DNA of 64,000 bases from Archilochus colubris (lineage: Eukaryota > Chordata > Aves > Apodiformes > Trochilidae), in the NCBI GenBank assembly GCA_023079485.1, contig CM041084.1, positions 133,578,792-133,642,791 on the forward strand, written 5' to 3'. Shown here piece after piece: positions 26,575 to 39,195 of this stretch. The position numbers and the translations under genes are program-made. Within the stretch, counting starts at the first letter, position 1; every line of letters starts with the position of its first letter. The notes under the pieces are model-generated. The model had not been told where the DNA came from, made no database searches, and saw only the letters and a program-made list of their open reading frames with translations.

Positions 26575-29500
26575 GCATCTCCCTCTTTCATGTTCTATGT
26601 ATTTTTTCCTAGTTCTAGAGAACAAAGTAGCTTTGAAGAAATACTCAAATCAATTTTTGGTCCTGATTTTACAATTGTAGAGTCCCTTTACTGAATAAGG
26701 GACTTGGATATTGTAAACCCTTCCAAGCAGTTCCAAAAGAAAACTTGTACTTTTTCACTGTACTTTTCCACTCCATCCTCACCAGATGCAGAACACATCA
26801 TATTTGTAGTTTCAAAACAGCTGTCAACAGTGTGTGCCAGAATCTAGGTTGCCTTGGCATAAAAAATGGTATTTCATATGACATACAAGTGTCAACATCA
26901 AATTAAAGGAATAATGGCACAAAGTACTACAGAAGTATCTAATGGATTGATGGAAGAGTAAACCAGACTGCAGGCATCTTCAGTGACACGCTTTAACACT
27001 TACCAACTCAGCTGGAGTACTTTTGCCTAGGACTATCTTTCCCACAAATGTCTTTATCCTCTTGTTTTATAATTTTGGCATTGTTACATACTCCTTTTCT
27101 CTTGATTCTGGTATCAGATTGTATTTATTCCTTCAATTTCTCTTGCAGAAATCATATCCAAGATAGGATTATTTATTCAATCCTCTACTAAAATCAGGTT
27201 TTTTCTGCCTTCCCAGAAACTTATCACATTAGTCAAAACATGAAGATTGAGATAACTGAGCTTGTTTGTTACACATTTGCAGGAAGATGTTTATCATCAG
27301 CCATGCTAAGTTCTAGAAGGGAAGTGGAAGCAAAGAGCTGGATGAGATCTCCTGCAGGTTTTGCTACTGAACAAAAGTTACGTCCAATATGAAGAGCCAG
27401 AAGGCTTCTTTAAAGTATGTTTGCTGTTTTTCTGTTATTCCAACATGTAGAGAAGCAGGATCTATATGGGAGAGTGTGTTTCTGTTAATTATCTGTGAAT
27501 GGACTAGCTCATCTGATGCAGGGCTGCTTAGCCAGACTTACCAGCAAAAATCTACATTGATGAGCTGCACTTATATCTATATAGGTACTGTAATAAGGGC
27601 CCTGGGATGTCTTGCTGAAAATCCTGAATATCCTGCATTATGTAAAATGAAAACTGTTTGGTAGCCTGAGGTCATGGAAACATGAACCAAAAATCTGGTG
27701 GTAATAACACTAGTGTGTGAAGATCTCCAGAGACCAGCCACTCATAGAGCTCTCTTGAGTCTCTCTGCTTCATGTTTCTTATGTGTAGGTGTATTCCACT
27801 TTCAGCCTGTTGTCCCTCTCCTCTTCACTGCTCTTTTGGTGTGAACCAGAAGCCAGCTGACAGGTCCATCCTCCTTTGGTTCAAAGTCACTTGGTGAGTA
27901 CCAGAACAACACAGTACTCCCTCCAAGAGGCCCAGGGGCTGCCTTTCTCCAGTCAGGCTTAAAAGTCTCAGCAAAGAATTCAAAGAAAATCTTATTTTAC
28001 AACCACAGAAAGAAATACAAATAATTCTTCCCTTTCATGTGACAGAGTTGATACTTATTATCTGCAAAGCCTGGAAGACATGACACAGCCATTTCCCCTT
28101 TGCCTTCCCTTCTTGGCTCTTCACTGTATGTACAACACACAGAGTGAAGTTTGTACAGATCTGTCCAATATCTCTTTAATGTACTTTAGTTTGGCTGAAT
28201 ACTCCAGGAGGCAGAGACTGAGGCCAGGAATGGAGATTTGGCAAAGCAAGCCCTGGGATCACTGTTTGGGGAGCCAGGCCCTAAACCAGAGGTGCAGGAG
28301 CTGCTTGTGGTTCATTAATTGCTCACTATGATTGGTGGGCAGAGGTGGGTCAAGTGATGTTTTCCCAGTGAAACTCTTAGGAATGAGGAAAATGCCATTC
28401 TCAACATAAGGACCAAGCATCTCCTTATCAGGGAATTCAAGACAAATCCAAAAGCAGCTGAAAAAGCATATTCATAATGAAGGGATGAACATGTCTTGTC
28501 TGATGACTTCCAGCTTTTCTGCTAGATGTTCTTTTCTCCAACAATATTCTCATGATTGAAGTAGGAACAGGTTCAAAATAATCCACTGACCAGTTTTCAA
28601 CATTGCTTGATACAATCTTTGGACAGGACAGGCTACTTTATGGCCCATTACAGCCCAATGAGACTTCAGCGCCTGGGAAGGACTGGTCCTTTCCCATCAA
28701 ATAATTAGTTCCAAGATCCAATAACTAATATAACACCTTTCTCTTACTGCTGCAAATGAGGGATTGTTATTTTGTGATTCCTGATTTTATTTACTTTGAA
28801 AAAAGTATTCTCAGAAAACAAATATTTAAGATAACTGTGCTGGAGCTGATGGACTTCTGATGTGGTTTTGAGAAGAGTGAGAAGGGTATTGTCAGCCAAG
28901 GGCCATGGACCAGAAATCCCCACATCCCAAAAATTAAGCACAAGGATGAAGAGCAGCAGCAGATGAAATGAGCACACGCTCAAAGATGTGCTCTAGAACA
29001 CCTTCTGCAATTAATTTTTTTCTCAGTTAGGCCTACTATGAAAAATTCATACTTTCCCCTTTTTACCCCCTGAAAAAAGCTTTACATAAGTTTTAAGCAG
29101 TGAGAAACAGTATGGTTGCCATAATGCCTTAGTCCAATGATGGATTGCTGTGTATATTGTATGCAGTACATTGCATGTTGTTTTTCTGACACTGGTTCCC
29201 TGTCATTAGTCAAAAGTAATTTCACCTGAAATAATGGCTGAATTTCTAGATGAAAGGCAGGGGTTCTGATACACACAGAGCAATCATCACAGCACAGGCC
29301 AATCATGTTTTTACAGTGGTAAAAATCAATAGGAAATTCAGTCCAGTTGCTCTGCATTTACATCAGTCACCTACAGTAGAATACAATGGCTGTACACAGA
29401 GGTAGATACAAAGTGCATTGTTTTAATGTGATAATTTTGCCCATTTGTTAGCAAAAGTAGAATAACAGAGAAGCCCAGTGTTACACAGGGATGTTCATTA

Positions 29501-30604
29501 CTCAATATTTCTGGTTTTGTGCTAGCTGGTTTCTCAAATTCTTAGAAAATAGTTTCTTTCTGCCAACATGCCTTGGAAAACTGCAAAGAGTGACACCTGG
29601 GATCTCTCCCACTTTTCTGCTGCTGGGGGTTTGACGTAATATTTGGACTGGAGATCATGAAAGATACTGCCAGAAATGTTTAGAAGTTTTGAAAAAGCAC
29701 CAGGTATATTTGTCTGAACACATTAATAAATCTAATACCCTTACACTTTTAATATAATGATAAGAGGCAAAGGTCTAGTTAGAAAAATTTGTTTAAATAC
29801 AGTACTTCTTGCCAGATGTAGTGACTGTCATAGCCACAGAAATGTTAGTACTTGCTTGCAGGACACTAGGGTGGTGGCACTGAAAGACTCATTTTACCTT
29901 CTCATCTGGTGCAGGGCTGGAAAGGGTTAAATGTATATCCTCCCTAAGCCCAGATCTACCCTATCTGTGACAGTAACAGCTTTGATCTGATCAGACTGTC
30001 AGTGGTTGTGGTGTCACAGTCATATTCCAGTGTTGTCATCATGCACCGAAGAGCAAGCTGTTCAGAGAAGTCACAGGAGAAAAGGATTTGACTGTAGACA
30101 CTTTACATTTGGTTGCTTTTTAGCCCATTTTAAAGCTTCCTGTGTTATATAAAAGTTGTTTAAAAGCAAAAAGAATAAATGAGATTCTATGCATGAATTC
30201 TTTACTGGAGAGACTGTAATCAGCCCTGCTGGAACTGCCTGTTACAACAGACACAAACACTGCAGTAAACCCTGTCAAAGATGATGTGAGGGTAAGCATG
30301 GCTGCAGATGTGTTTAGCAAGGGTTAACAGTCTGGCATAGCTAGAACAGTCATTAAAGAAGACACATTACAGCGCATGGCTACCCATGAGATCCTCCTTT
30401 CCTGGGGTGTGCTGGAAGTCTCAAGGCCAAAGGCCAAGTGACTTCATGCTTCTCAGAAGAGGCCATGACACACATCCTGGAATGGGGGCTGGAAATTTCA
30501 GAAACATCTCACAGGGGCAGAAGCCTCTAACAAACACCAGTGCAAGGCCCAGGAAATTTTTCTCTTATGATTGTTAATTTAATAACCTGATATATCTCCC
30601 TGAA

Positions 30605-30631
30605 TAATTAAGGAGTGATACTCCTTAATTA
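30605..30631. repeat. perfect inverted repeat, 12-bp stem, 3-nt loop
   Basis: TAATTAAGGAGT, loop GAT, then the exact reverse complement. There is no neighbouring gene or transposon end to explain it. Confidence 0.9.
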
Positions 30632-32278
30632 CTTGTAGATTACCCCAATACAATCACAGTTTCACAACTATCTTCATTCTTTTAATCATCAAAACAGGCT
30701 TTTTTATACATTTAGAGAATACTAAGTGACAGCCTGTAGGACCTCAAGTGTGATTCTTGATAACCTTGGCAAACATAGACAGCTTTCTTACATGAAGTAG
30801 GACCCTTTCTTAGAACTGATGTTCTAGGGATTAAGTTACAGAAAAACTGCAGTCCATATGGGTAGCACAAAGTAAGTAAAACCAAACACAGCCTGAAGTG
30901 AAATAATGTCAGAAGAGCAATGATTTGAAATGAGGTGGCTTGTTACAAAGTGCAGCCTATCTGGAACAGAAGTCCACCCCAACTTCTTCCTCCCAAGTCT
31001 TGGAAGGTTCAAAGACTACATTAGTTACAAGGCTGTAAGATTCTCATGCAGTGCTCTGTAAAAAAAACCCAACTTCAATTTTCTAGCACAAAATGATGTA
31101 TTAACACTTGTCTGAAGCACAGAAACTAAGAGGTGAGATGGACAAGTAGGAGGCTGGATATTAGTTAAGGTCAGCAAGCAATCAGTATATAGTTATGTCT
31201 TCCCTAACATCCCTCCACTTTCAGTGAAAACAAAGTAGTGCAGCAAATGGTTACCACTAGTGGAGTTATGCCACTGTGTACCTATAGAGGATAATGGCCT
31301 TTCTGCCTTCTTAATAAAAGATATACTTCCTTGTGAAGTTACAATCTGATTATTCCTAGGAAAAATAAATGCATTTGGGTTTTCAAAGTCTTTCTGTCAG
31401 TAGTGCAACAATCACAATACAAAAAATTATCTAAACAGTACATTGTTAGAATCCACTAAATGAGCATTAAAAATAAAAAGAAAGAAAAGAAAAAAAGTAA
31501 GTACAAGGCTTCATCAAGTCCATAAGGATCTTCATTATAATAACTGATTAACATTGGAAAGCACTGCAGTCCATGCAAATGAAAAGGTCTCTGTTGGCTA
31601 AGTTGCTGCCTTTTTTTACAAAATTTTATGAATAAAGCATGGCCTAATTTTTTCTTCTGATTAGTAGTCAGCTAATGACTAAACCCATTTTCTGTTCTGC
31701 CAGTGACAAGTGTACATATCTCTAGTTAGTGCCCTGAAGCTATAGTCCATGTTGCACCAGGAGGCTCCCTTTTTGCAGCACAGCTTCAAAGTGGGAGATG
31801 TCTGTGTGAAGGTTCACTGCATATCTCAGAGTCCCTCTGAGTCTTTGGTCTGGAAGCAGTTTCATCCATGTGGGTACTCAGCGTGAGGGTGCATGGGAAG
31901 ACAGGCAACAAAAACCTGGAGATGAGGATCTGTTTTCCTGGCTGAATAGTAAAAGGAACTCCAACTCTTACTGAGAAGGTATTTCTTAGCTCTGGAGAGC
32001 CCTTTTTTTGTATACTTAGCTTCGTATCATATTACATTCTTCAGAAATGCAATCACATATAAGCAGAACAAGTGTGGTGTCTTCTTATGCTATACAAATT
32101 TTGATACAGTGTGAGATTTGCAATAAAACTGGAAAATAGGGTGAGAATATTACCTGCAAGTATTTTCTCATGCAGAAAGAAAGTATGGACAACTCTGTCA
32201 TAAAGCAATCTTTCCAGAAATATATGAAGCATTTTTTTGCCTTGCTACTGGAGCAGGAGCCCAGGAGAAAAGAGCTAA

Positions 32279-32349
32279 GGGGAACCCTCAGCTACTGTCA
32301 CCTGTTCCACTTCTGTGACTTTGTTAACAGTAGCAGCTGAGGGTTTCCC
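32279..32349. repeat. imperfect 71-nt hairpin, pre-miRNA-like
   Basis: The left arm GGGGAACCCTCAGCTACTGT (32,279-32,298) pairs with ACAGTAGCAGCTGAGGG followed by TTTCCC (32,327-32,349). Pairing is 15 bp with one G-U wobble, then a 3-nt bulge (AGC) on the right arm, then 5 bp, around a 28-nt loop in which GTCAC and GTGAC could pair as well. The size and shape resemble a microRNA precursor on either strand. I recognise no known miRNA seed, so a chance or duplicated-inverted origin is as likely. Confidence 0.35.
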
Positions 32350-35300
32350 AGATGGGCCTTGATCTTTGGTCTGCTACTGAATTACTGTTTTGACTGTCTC
32401 AATTTACTAATTTGTGAAGAAATGGATGAAGCAGTGTTAACCAACTTGTAGGGCTTTTTGCATGATTAATCAGCAGTTTGAACATCACAGTGAAATAAAG
32501 CACTGGTAGTTTAGGGCACTTTTAATGTGGTATGAAAATGAGGATGTTAATACTTCTTCATATCAGACTTACAGTTAAAATGAAAATAATGTGCACTACC
32601 ATCCTTCCTCTTTAGACAATCAAATGTATTCACCTCTACTTTGAGAAAAAAGCCATGAAATAACCATAAATTGCTTCAGTAAATTACAGTCTAGACTTGC
32701 TGATTTGTTTTAACAACACAAGATATCAAACCCATATGCAAGCATTATTGTAAACTGCTGTTCTGAAATGCATTGTCCTGTAGACCAAGTTTTACTGCAG
32801 CCAAGTAATTACTTAGATTCAACATGGAATTTGTAACAGGAAAGGAGTATTCGCTGTGTCACTTGTAGCAGTCTGTTTTTTCTCTTCCCCTGACATCTTC
32901 AGACAGTGGCTGGCTGGGTCATCACTATCATTCAACAGCAATGCATCTTGCAGGAGATGAGAAGGCTATTTGTGGTTAGGTAACCCCGATGCAGACAGTG
33001 CGCTGTGTTCTTCCAAAAGGAAAATGAAACAGGAGTCATGCTGCATTTAATTTTGAATCCTTTTTTGTGGTTGTCCAAGTTTATCTTTGCAATTCATAGT
33101 ACCCACAAGATGTACTCATTTCCTTCAGAAGAACAGCTGTGGAATGCATGGAGGGTTACCTTTGTGGTTTCTCCAGGAGCTTTGCCTCCTTCCAGAAGAC
33201 CATGAAAGCTGCCATTTACTACAGTGGCCCCTTTCCCTTGGATAGGCTGCTGTGTTCAGCCAAGCACACACTTAGTGCAGGGCAGTCACAAATCCCTAAC
33301 AGTTTCCAGTGAAAATAAAATGTGTATGAAAACTTTGTTTTTCAAGGGCCAAAGGTTTTTACCAACTACTGGTACAGCTGTTCAAGATTTTCAGACCTAG
33401 GAATCTAAAGCTAAAGGGTGAAGTTATCTGATTGTGTTGCATCTGTGACAGTGGATTCTTGGGCTGGGACTTACTGGTTGCTTCAGAGCACTCTTTATTT
33501 TGGAACTATTAAATCCACAGAATAATTAAGATGATACTAAATTTCTGTAGTAAATCAGTGGCCTGTAGACTGCAAAATAAAATGAAAAATTTTACCCTAA
33601 AACAATCAAGTAAATCTGTTCCCTAGAGGTGAAATATTGCAAAACTGCAATGTAAGCATGGAGCAACTGGGACAGAAAAACAAAGCATTCCCACTGCCCC
33701 TCCACTGCAGCTTGGATTTTGTGCTGTGTGTTGGCTCTCCTGTGTCCTGCACACGTTGTTCTCACAGAGTACACCCAGAGACCAAGGAGACCAAGGTGAT
33801 GCTGTAACCACAGTGCTGCTTGTGCAGCCTGACATTTTAAAATGTTCGCTCTGTAGTCCAGCATTTGAGTAACTGCATTAGCTCCTGCAGGATTTTCCAC
33901 CCTCTCCCTCAGGAGAAAGCAACAATTTGAGGGAGAAATTTGTTCTGAACATAGCAACGAGGCACTGGCAGTCTTCTTTATACAATTGCTTTTTCAGTCT
34001 CAGCTTTATCAAAATCAGCAGATAAATAATGTATGCCCTTCCTATTTCCTATGTGAGATCAGGAGTGAGGAGGTGCTTCTTGATAGATGTCCAGTGAGTA
34101 TTTTCTGAAGTGATTTTTCAGTCAAATGGAACCGTTATAGCTGTCTAGTCAATTTAGCAGTGGCATCTCAGTTTTCAAATTTCAGCCAAGTTTTTTCATA
34201 GCTGTAACTGAAGAAGTTAAGTTAGAACCTTTAACAGGACAAAGGGGCTCTTTTTCTCTGCCTAAAATTACTTCAACACAATTTTTTCACCTTCAGAAAA
34301 ATACAAGGTGATATTTCTCAGCCACGGAATAAAAAAAATACAACACAAGTTTTGATAGTCTGAAGAGAGGAATGTAAAATCAAAGTAAGCATGGCACAAA
34401 TCCTACAATCTTTGCTTAGAATTATTACAGACATTTAGGTACAACTTCTTTTGGCATCCCTGGGACATTAGTACTGTTTTGGTTCTCCAGAGGATTTTGG
34501 GCAGATCCTCTCCTACAGAAACAAAAGACATTTGTGTTATTGAATAAAGATGGAAAATGAGAAGAGTATAATATCAATGCATAATGAGTTTGACCTAGAT
34601 TACGGAAATTTCAGTTATTCAGTTCTTTGAGAAGAACTCATAGCATTAACTGTATGTAAAAATATAAGCAGGTAATCTACACAAATTGCTAAGAGTCACA
34701 AACAGCTCTCATACCGTCTGTAGCACCCTGTTAATTTTCTTGTTTACTAGCAGGAATAACAGTGCAGTAAAACACATTCTATCTAAAAATTTCCCACTTT
34801 AATACAAGTTACAGCATTTTATGTGAACTCTCTACAAATGTCGAAATACGCCATTCCACCATTTTATTAGTACATACACTGTACTTGATATACTGGGTTG
34901 ACAGCAGAACAAAGTGTGACCCACAGCATGACCTAGGAAACTATTTGTGCTGGTAATATACCATTTGCTCTCCTCATAACAAAAATATGGAATACAAATT
35001 GTCTGAGAGGTAAAACCAGCACACTGTATTGTTCTAGATGACTTCATATTGACACTCTGGCCAATATTAGCATATTGCCTCTTGCCTCTGGAAAAATTTA
35101 TTCCAGTATATTGTAAACTCTTGCCCTTAGTAGAAACAGAAATTAGACTTATTGATCAGGATCAAATCCAGTAAATTTGGAACCAAATAAATCCCACTCA
35201 TTATCTGTGGATCTCTTCTATACACCAGTGAACATCAACTGTTTCTTGAGATCATATATACCAGTTTGGCATTAGATTGTAAACTATTTGACCTAGACTG

Positions 35301-36319
35301 TCAGTAAATGTAAACAAAAATAATTTCACTGAGTAAAATGAAAGGTGAGGCTGAAGCTAGTGATAAATTCTCTTCATCAGTGGAGACTTCTTTCATTCTG
35401 ATTTTAAGAAATGAAATATTTTTTTAACAACAGCCTGAACTACTCAGCCGAGAAGTGATCCAGTGACAACACTTCATGGATGGTGAGGTTCACAGTAGCT
35501 ACATTTTTGACAACTTTCACACATTTCCAGTTCAGAAATAGTTTGTGGTTCATGTAGTGGAATAAGTTCTTGTTCTTTTTCACTTAATGACCCCGGGGTT
35601 TCTAGCAGTGATACCTTTGAGAAGAATGTTGTGGTTGAAACTTTCAATTGCTATACTAATGCATCTCTGGTACTCATTGTAGAACTACTGTGCAACTGAG
35701 GGGAAGACAGTAACAACTATTATTTTTAGCAGCCATCTATTTTCCAAGAAAAATGCTGATGACTAAATAATTTTTTACACATGTACTGGTCCAGATTCTG
35801 CTTGTCTTTTCAAATCAAAGGTCTCCTTGATGCGTCCAGGAGAACTGAAACTGCAAGCATAACCAATTCATTCCTCCAGACACTGAAGGACATGTTTTTC
35901 TACTTTTCTACTCATTGGGTATGAATATACCCTTGAAATAATATTCATAAGATCAGTCACAGAGAAAAAAAAACATTTCATGAAAGTGAAAATTTTTTCC
36001 TTAGATTTATAACATGCTTGTACAGGCAGAAAAAGTATTAAAACAATGAATGCACAAAAAGTAATTAAAACAATACAGTGATAATCGATATTATATCTAA
36101 AAGCAATGATTTCAAAAATCCACTGCTACTCCCCCGTCAGTATATGAACTTAGTTTGCCATTCCCTCGATCTCCATCATCTCTCTCATTGTGCATGTGCC
36201 AAAGGTCTCATTCAATCTTCTAAATGATATCCAATGGCTACATCTAGGTTAGTAAATCAGCATTCCCAGGAGCAGGGAGTCATCAGCTTCCACTATTAAA
36301 TTGTCAGAATACTCCCTAG

Positions 36320-36870
36320 GATGTTTGTGTCCAAGGTCAGCTGGCAATCTCCCCAAGCAATTCCTGGGTGCAGTTCAGGAAGATGCATAGGCCAGATTGC
36401 AGTTTGAATGGGACCATCATGTTTTGGAAGACAAGAGAGTTTAACAGTAGTGATGCAGACCATTCAATGCCATCGTGCTTCAGTACCAAAGAATGGTCCT
36501 GGGCAAATGGATTTACTTGTATAGGTATAGCCAGTGAGGACCACATCAAAGCACAGCCTCTGAGACCTCCCCCACCGTAAATGCATGTCTTTCATCAAGA
36601 ATTTCAGGATACAGAATAGGACTGTCCAAATAGCATTGCCCACAAGCATGAGCTTTTTTTATATTACCAGAAAAGTTTCAGTAATGCTCTTAATTCTCAC
36701 TGCAAGAGGTCTTTCAGCCAGAAAGCCTCTCATCCTGGCATCTGGGTTTGAGATCAGGTCCTGTGATTCATTCACTAGAGGAAACTCTATTGTAGGAGTA
36801 TCATAGGGATTTTTTTCACCTAACCTCCAGATGGTTATTATAGTTAAGGGTGATCTAGCCATCAGCTCTC
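36320..36870 (-). other. unidentified segment with broken minus-strand reading frame
   Basis: On the minus strand one frame stays open from the ATG at 36,860-36,862 to 36,464 with only a single in-frame stop at 36,659-36,661. A second frame, open at 36,337-36,549, overlaps its lower end. The predicted peptides (opening MARSPLTIITIWRLGEK) match no family I know. This may be a decayed coding or retrotransposed sequence with one stop and one frameshift, or simply a chance run in DNA less AT-rich than its surroundings. No poly(A) tail or target duplication was seen. Confidence 0.2.
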
Positions 36871-37768
36871 ACTTCTGTTTCTATGATGCCAGCTCTTCAA
36901 GAGATATTCTGACTGTAAATGACAACATTGGATGGTTTCTTATACTTGAGAGGGCCTGTTAAAATGTGTATATTCACCATTTTTTGCCCTTGCCTGTGGA
37001 ACTAGGCTAAAGACATATGCACATTTTCTCTGTGTTTCCACAGTAAACAAATTTCAGCACATAAACTGTGCTCCTCCCTGGTCAAAGTTTCCATCTGTGG
37101 CTTACTTTCAGTAGCTGGAAGACACGCAGTTGTTTTGAAAGGAAAGGCTGTTGACGTCAAAACTGTGTTTGAGACAGGTCTGGAGAGCAGCTTGAGATTA
37201 TAACTTCCCTTATACTTTGGCCCTTTTGAGAAAAGTAATCAGACAAAAGGCAGTTGATTATTTTATGTGGTTATGGAAGTGTTTGGGGTCCCTGGTAAGT
37301 CTGGGTGCACAGCCATTCACAATCATCTCGACATATTAAGATTTAAGACACAGAGATGGGTGAGGAAGAAGTTTTAAAAATTACTATATTCAGTTCATGT
37401 TGGTGTCCTTCACATATATTAATTTTTACAGACCCTACACCAGCATTCTACTTACCCATCTCTAAGGACACAACATGCATTCCTACATTCACTGCTGCCT
37501 TTCCAAAAAATGCAGTTCCATGAAACAGCAAATGCTGTTATGAGAAAGAAATGCATAGGAAATATTAAGTTAAAAAAGACAATAGAATACATCATTAGAC
37601 TTAAAGGAAAAATATAATGCTTTTTTAACTCATACTTGCAGAACAATCTCATTAAAATCTAGGTAGATCTTGTAGGTGTATTTGCTTGATTTTCTCACAA
37701 TGGTATTAATGTAACAGGGGTTTTTTATTACTTAATACACACAAAAAAAATAGGAAGTGTGTGAAAAT

Positions 37769-37791
37769 ATTCAAGGACTTTGTCCTTGAAT
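37769..37791. repeat. perfect inverted repeat, 10-bp stem, 3-nt loop
   Basis: ATTCAAGGAC, loop TTT, GTCCTTGAAT. An isolated short palindrome. Confidence 0.9.
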
Positions 37792-39168
37792 TACCAAGAA
37801 ACTTAAATGTAGCCTTATGCAGTTTTGAGATGGCATAATCTTCACTTCAGGTTGTGCTACTGGCCTTTACCAAAGACTAGTGAGATGTGTCAAAAGACAA
37901 AAAAAAATGCTTGCAGATATATTTCAGCATTAAAAGCATCTTTCTAGGGAACTTAGGAAGTGTTGCTTCTGCTTATCAGCCTTTATATGGAAAATGAAAT
38001 CATATACATCAATTTGTACAATAGCTTGCAAAGCAGTCTGCATTGAAGGGCATTATATCAGTACTGCATACAGTTTGCTGTTACTGCAACGGGGCTGTTA
38101 TAAAGCTGGGGCTACTTAAGCATGGTGTGAAGAGCAAGGAGTGCAGATACCCCTCTGGTTTCTGTGTACATAGTAAGCAATGCAGAAGCTAATCAGGTGA
38201 CATGTGGGAAGCATCCAGGTTCTCCTCCATAGGTGCATAGAGGATTCATTAGCTCCCCTCAGGATTTAATGCAGACAAACTCTCCACTGGATGCTTGAGT
38301 GGACCTTAAGAGATGGAAGTCCTCTTCCTTGTAACGACAGGGCTTCATTGTAAACAGGTAGGAAATATGGATTACCAGTGGTAATTTTCATCCTTAAACA
38401 GTATGGTCATCACTGTTAATGTTTTTGTGGTAAGAAAAGCTCTTCAGCTCTTAGATTTGTTTTGTTTCCAAAGTGAAACATTCTGCTTGAATCAAGGAAA
38501 ACTTAAAATTTAATTTTTAAATACCTGAGTCCTTTAATAGTCTTTTATCACCAGCAGGCATACAATGGAAGGAGGAAAGGTTGGAGGGGGTTGTTGTGCT
38601 TTTTGTGGTTGTTGTGGTGGTAGGGTTTTTACTGGTAAGACAGTAGCCACTAGAGAAGTGGAAGAGATCTTGAATATTGCAGAGATAATGAAGATTATCT
38701 GCTCACAGCAGTTATGGGTTGAATGAGGATTCAATAGGAGTCTGTGCCATATCAGGTCATCTGGTAGACTCCAGGGAGAGAAGATTCAGAAATTTGTCTT
38801 GAGTCTACACCGAGGTCAAGTGAGGCACATAATGGAAAAGAGGAGAGAAAAAAGATTTGCAGTTACATATTGATCAGAAGACTCCAAAAACTGATCTGTG
38901 AGTGTTAAGAGTAATGAATCATATGATTAGGAGTACAACACAGATGAAAAAGGGGAAATATTAGCTTATTTCCTTTATGGTAGAATGAAAAGGAGGAAAA
39001 AAAAAGATGAAAGAGAAAGCAGATTCTGGATCAAGAAGTAGAGAAAAATATGGTGCACTCAGTCAATGATCACAGTAGAAATAGAGATCATTAAGATATT
39101 TAGGAAACAATGAAGAAGAAAAAAGGCAGAATGATACTCAGAAAGCTGGGCGAACAGAAAAAATAGAA

Positions 39169-39195
39169 CTTAAATCCACACAAAGTGGATTTAAG
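39169..39195. repeat. perfect inverted repeat, 11-bp stem, 5-nt loop
   Basis: CTTAAATCCAC, loop ACAAA, GTGGATTTAAG. It lies in an A/G-rich stretch with no other recognisable feature. Confidence 0.9.

Larger units (their letters stand above)
24979..36319. other. intergenic DNA, no gene seen
   Basis: No exon or RNA gene was recognised. Contents are a TA microsatellite at 25,551-25,585, a 14-bp direct repeat at 26,544-26,574, a hairpin at 30,605-30,631, and a longer imperfect pre-miRNA-like hairpin at 32,279-32,349. Open frames up to 121 codons (33,592-33,957, minus) match nothing I know. Confidence 0.6.
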
